DNA of 64,000 bases from Maricaulis salignorans. GTDB taxonomy: Bacteria > Pseudomonadota > Alphaproteobacteria > Caulobacterales > Maricaulaceae. Position numbers and translations under genes: made by a program. The stretch covers positions 124,001 through 188,000 of the forward strand of contig NZ_FNHG01000001.1 of assembly GCF_900103475.1 (NCBI RefSeq), read 5' to 3'. The notes beneath the pieces are model-generated. The model was not told the DNA's origin. It did no database searches and saw nothing but the letters and a program-made list of their open reading frames with translations. Shown one piece after another: positions 61,314-64,000 of the stretch. Position 1 is the stretch's first letter. Each line of letters opens with the position of its first letter.

Positions 61314-62196
61314 ATTCCAGGTCTTCCTGCAACAGGTCGTCGATGGCATCGCCAACGGGTCGCTCTATGCGGCCATGGCGGTGGCCATCGTCCTCGCTCA
61401 TCGCACCACCGGCGTGGTGAATTTCGCGCTCGGCGAAATGGCGCTCGTGTGCACATTTCTCGCGTGGCAGCTTGCCGCCTGGGGAGCGCCGCTGCCCGTC
61501 GCGATCATTGCCGCGCTGGTCTTTGCCTTCGTGCTGGGGGCCGGGATTGAACGGGTCCTGATGCGGCCCTTGCGCAACAAGCCACCGCTCGCTTCCGCCG
61601 TCGTGGCGCTGGGGGTCTTCCTTGTCCTCAACCAGGTCTGTGCGCTGATCTGGCCAGGGGCACAGCGCGAGTTTCCGGCGCTGGTGCCGGCGCTCAATCT
61701 TGAATTCGCCGGCGTGCGGATTGGCAGCGAGACGCTTCTCCTCATCGCGGTGCTCGCCGGGCAGGCAGCCTTGTTGTGGTGGTTCTTCCGGCATACCCGC
61801 CTGGGTCTGCGCATGCGGGCCGCATCGGATAATCCGGAATCGGCGGTCTATATCGGAATCGAGCCAAACCGTTTGTTCACGCTCGGCTGGGGCCTGTCCG
61901 CGATTTTCGCGGCCATGGCGGGGATCCTGCTTGCGCCGTCCATTCTGCTGACCACGGGAATGATGTTCCCGATCCTGATCTATGGCCTCTGCGCGGCGAC
62001 GCTGGGAGGTCTGAACAATCCATTTGGTGCGATTGTCGGCGGGATACTCGTCGGGGTGACCGAAAACCTCGCCTCGACCTATCTCCCCTTCATCGGCAGT
62101 GACCTCAGGATCGCAGCGCCGCTCATCCTGGTCTTCATCGCGCTGCTGTTCCGGCCCCACGGCCTGTTCGGCACCGTCCAGGCGGAGCGCGTATGA
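61303..62196 (+). CDS. Branched-chain amino acid-type ABC permease LivH
   Basis: Inner-membrane permease of 297 aa, about eight helices. N-terminal GIANGSLYAAMAVAIVLAHRTTGVVNFALGEMA is typical of LivH. The C-terminal segment GGLNNPFGAIVGGILVGVTENL matches the family. Co-translated with livF and livM (4-bp overlap). Confidence 0.88.
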   Translation: MPAEFQVFLQQVVDGIANGSLYAAMAVAIVLAHRTTGVVNFALGEMALVCTFLAWQLAAWGAPLPVAIIAALVFAFVLGAGIERVLMRPLRNKPPLASAVVALGVFLVLNQVCALIWPGAQREFPALVPALNLEFAGVRIGSETLLLIAVLAGQAALLWWFFRHTRLGLRMRAASDNPESAVYIGIEPNRLFTLGWGLSAIFAAMAGILLAPSILLTTGMMFPILIYGLCAATLGGLNNPFGAIVGGILVGVTENLASTYLPFIGSDLRIAAPLILVFIALLFRPHGLFGTVQAERV

Positions 62197-63191
62197 TGAC
62201 GCTGAACAACAAGACTATTGCCATGCTTCTGGCCGCCGCTTTTCTTCTCGCGCTCGCGGCCCCCTGGTTGATCCCGCAATACCGGATTGATCGCCTCACC
62301 CTGGCACTGATCTACGGCGCCGCGACAATCGGCCTCGTCATCATCACCGGCCGGGCGGGGCAGCTCTCCATCGGGCATTCGGCCTTCTTCGGCATCGGGG
62401 CCTATACGACGGGAATCCTGCTCGTGCGCGACATCCTGCCCTTGCCGCTGGCGCTGTTGGCCGGCGCCCTCGCCGGCGGTGTGCTGGGTCTGGTGTTTGG
62501 CAAGCCGGCGCTGAAACTGCGCGGGTTTCAATTGGCGATCGTGACCGCGGCGCTGGCGATCGTCTTTCCGCTTATGCTGCCCCGGTTCTCGGACCTGACG
62601 GGTGGCCATGCCGGCCTGGCCATTCCGCCACAATTCGCGCCGGAAAGCTGGGGGCTGAGCTCTGTCAGCTGGATGTATATGGTTACCGTCGTGACCATCG
62701 CTATCCTCGTCTTTGTGGCCTGGGCGGTGACGCGCAACCGGCTCGGCCGGGCACTCGATGCGATCCGGCTCAGCGAGCTGACCGCCAGGTCGATGGGTAT
62801 TGACGTCGCCGGCTACAAGCTCGCGGCCTTCACCGTTTCCGCCATCTGTGCGGGTTTGGCGGGAGGGCTCTATGCGGCGGCCATCGGCTTCATCGCGCCG
62901 GAGGCGTTTGGCCTTTTGATCAACCTGACCTTCCTGGCTGCACTGATGGTCGGTGGCAGCCGGGTCATCGCGGGGGCGTTGATCGGTGGACTGTTCGTGC
63001 AGCTGGTTCCGGAGTTGGCGGCTGGTCTAAGTCAGGCGTGGACACAACTTCTGTTCGGTGCAATTTTGATTGCGGTTGTATTTTTCCTGCCGGGTGGCCT
63101 TGTCTCCCTGATTCCGATCATGCAGCGCAAGGTTTCACGTCCGGCCAAAACTGCGGCCACTACCAGTGCCGACACAACGGATTGCGATTGA
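62193..63191 (+). CDS. Branched-chain amino acid-type ABC permease LivM
   Basis: Second permease, 332 aa, about nine or ten helices with the LivM landmarks GRAGQLSIGHSAFFGIGAYT, GRALDAIRLSELTARSMGI and ALMVGGSRVIAGALIGG. Its TGA shares a base with the ATG of the following tetR-type gene, so the regulator is probably expressed with the transporter. Confidence 0.88.
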   Translation: MMTLNNKTIAMLLAAAFLLALAAPWLIPQYRIDRLTLALIYGAATIGLVIITGRAGQLSIGHSAFFGIGAYTTGILLVRDILPLPLALLAGALAGGVLGLVFGKPALKLRGFQLAIVTAALAIVFPLMLPRFSDLTGGHAGLAIPPQFAPESWGLSSVSWMYMVTVVTIAILVFVAWAVTRNRLGRALDAIRLSELTARSMGIDVAGYKLAAFTVSAICAGLAGGLYAAAIGFIAPEAFGLLINLTFLAALMVGGSRVIAGALIGGLFVQLVPELAAGLSQAWTQLLFGAILIAVVFFLPGGLVSLIPIMQRKVSRPAKTAATTSADTTDCD

Positions 63192-63871
63192 TGAATAAGC
63201 CAGTGACCAAGAATGCAGTCAGTGATGATCAATCCGCCAAACCCGCGGCAACGTCCCGGACGCGGGCTCGGCCCAATCGCAATGAGGAAGGGCGGCTCGA
63301 GATTCTGCTCGCTGCGACCGAGGCCTTCATGCGGCTGGGATATGCCCGTGCCTCGATTGATGAAATCGCCGACCAACTAAATGCGACCAAGGGGCGTATT
63401 TACCATTACTACCGCAAGAAATCGGATATCTTGATTGATATTCACCGGCATGTTCTTGACCTGATGTTGACCCAGGTCGCGCCGCTCGCCCGGATCGAGG
63501 GCAGCGCCAGCGAGGCCATTCGGGCGATGTCATTTCGCCATGCCATGGTGATCATGGAAAACCTGGCGCTGACCCGGGTCGCCTTGCTGTCGACGACCGA
63601 CCTTCTGGTCAACGAGAAGCGTGAGCGTTTCGTGGATGAAATCAGCAATGCCAGGTCAGACTATGAGGGCCTGTTCCGGACCGTCATCGAGGCCGGCATG
63701 GCCAGCGGTGAGTTCCGGACGGTCAATCCGGGGCTTTTGACCAAGACGCTGCTGGGCTCGCTGAACTGGACCATCATGTGGTATGTCGAGCGCGGCCAGT
63801 CATCGGCCGATACGCGAGAGGAAATTGCCGACGTCATCGCCGATTTCATCCTTCACGGGGTGTCGAAATAG
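63191..63871 (+). CDS. TetR-family regulator, probable regulator of the catabolic cluster
   Basis: A 226-aa TetR-type regulator. After a basic, disordered-looking stretch of 30 residues the HTH follows: ILLAATEAFMRLGYARASIDEIADQ and ATKGRIYHYYRKKSDIL. The C-terminal ligand domain is unassigned. The start at 63191 overlaps the livM stop (TGATG). It is the only regulator in the island, so it is the best candidate to bind the three AACCTAC-type operators. Its 3' end overlaps the convergent ligase gene by 19 bp. Confidence 0.88.
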   Translation: MNKPVTKNAVSDDQSAKPAATSRTRARPNRNEEGRLEILLAATEAFMRLGYARASIDEIADQLNATKGRIYHYYRKKSDILIDIHRHVLDLMLTQVAPLARIEGSASEAIRAMSFRHAMVIMENLALTRVALLSTTDLLVNEKRERFVDEISNARSDYEGLFRTVIEAGMASGEFRTVNPGLLTKTLLGSLNWTIMWYVERGQSSADTREEIADVIADFILHGVSK

Positions 63872-64000
63872 GCCAGGGCCCGTTCGCGCAGCTCCCCTTT
63901 TTTGACCTTTGTGCCATTGGCGCCGACCGTCACAGGAATAGCGTCAGTCAGGACGATCCTGTCCGGGATCTTGAAGCCGGCAATCCGCGATTTGCAGAAG
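63853..64000 (-). CDS. Acyl-CoA ligase, C-terminal end (rest outside window)
   Basis: The last 48 codons of a leftward gene, ending at TGA 63853-63855. The residues RIAGFKIPDRIVLTDAIPVT and KVKKGELRERA match the C-terminal domain of AMP-forming acyl-CoA ligases, where the PxTxxGKxxKxxLR region carries the catalytic Lys. Here that region reads VGANGTKVKKGELR, with two extra residues before the Lys. It is distinct from the complete ligase at 54604-56175 and extends the catabolic block beyond the window. Confidence 0.75.
   Translation of the reverse strand, partial: FCKSRIAGFKIPDRIVLTDAIPVTVGANGTKVKKGELRERALAYFDTP

Overview
The window reads as chromosomal DNA of a GC-rich, strictly Gram-negative alphaproteobacterium. 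The mix of a ChrR-type ECF sigma locus, an SqrR-type sulfide repressor, a TonB-dependent receptor with a beta-oxidation set and an IS6-type transposase remnant suits the Caulobacterales/Maricaulales/Hyphomonadaceae neighbourhood. That placement is an inference from gene content, not from a marker-gene comparison.

Layout. 1-6.4 kb: the 3' end of an unidentified gene, mnmH (tRNA 2-selenouridine synthase) divergent from selD, then a tight molybdopterin operon on the minus strand (moaA-moaD-moaE-moaB-moaC-moeA). 6.6-10.9 kb: MFS exporter, long-tailed DEAD-box helicase, transaldolase-type aldolase. 11.0-17.6 kb: a sulfide-response locus, with sqr and an SqrR/BigR-like repressor leftward, and rhodanese, membrane-fusion protein, RND pump and DUF2892 protein rightward, sharing a 10-bp direct repeat over two face-to-face promoters. 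17.7-23.5 kb: ferredoxin-reductase-like flavoprotein, acyl-CoA thioesterase II, a regulator with two TetR modules, and a FadJ-like trifunctional enzyme. 23.5-28.6 kb: proline genes (proC-proA-putP leftward, proB rightward). 28.9-31.7 kb: chemoreceptor and CoA-transferase. 31.8-34.3 kb: modABC molybdate importer, which would feed the molybdopterin pathway. 34.4-39.2 kb: a singlet-oxygen-type ECF sigma/ChrR pair, divergent from a lipid-modification operon (amine oxidase-like flavoprotein, DUF1365, cyclopropane synthase-like methyltransferase); two mirror-image sigma-E-like promoters lie between them. 39.4-49.2 kb: Hpt protein, a secreted triple-repeat protein, dipeptidase, an 880-bp repeat-rich intergenic region, lepA, secreted peroxiredoxin, DUF4287 protein, serA/serB, msrA.

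At 49.4 kb a tRNA-Ser(GGA) gene is followed by a degraded IS6-family element. To its right lies a catabolic block that looks like an accessory island: thiolase, FadJ paralogue, mycofactocin-type SDR, acyl-CoA ligase, alpha-methylacyl-CoA racemase-like protein, TonB receptor, a LivGFHM-type ABC transporter without a binding protein, a TetR regulator, and the end of another acyl-CoA ligase. Three copies of one operator-like motif (AACCTACyrrGTrG) sit at the starts of its divergent transcription units. Together the genes suggest import and CoA-dependent degradation of a hydrophobic, probably methyl-branched carboxylic acid; the substrate is unknown.

The most unusual features are a ChrR-like anti-sigma protein that has lost the Cys zinc ligands of its sigma-binding domain but keeps those of its cupin domain, an RND efflux pump sandwiched between the two halves of a split YgaP in a sulfide-controlled operon, the shared operator of the catabolic island, and an intergenic repeat whose two arms differ only by compensatory changes.
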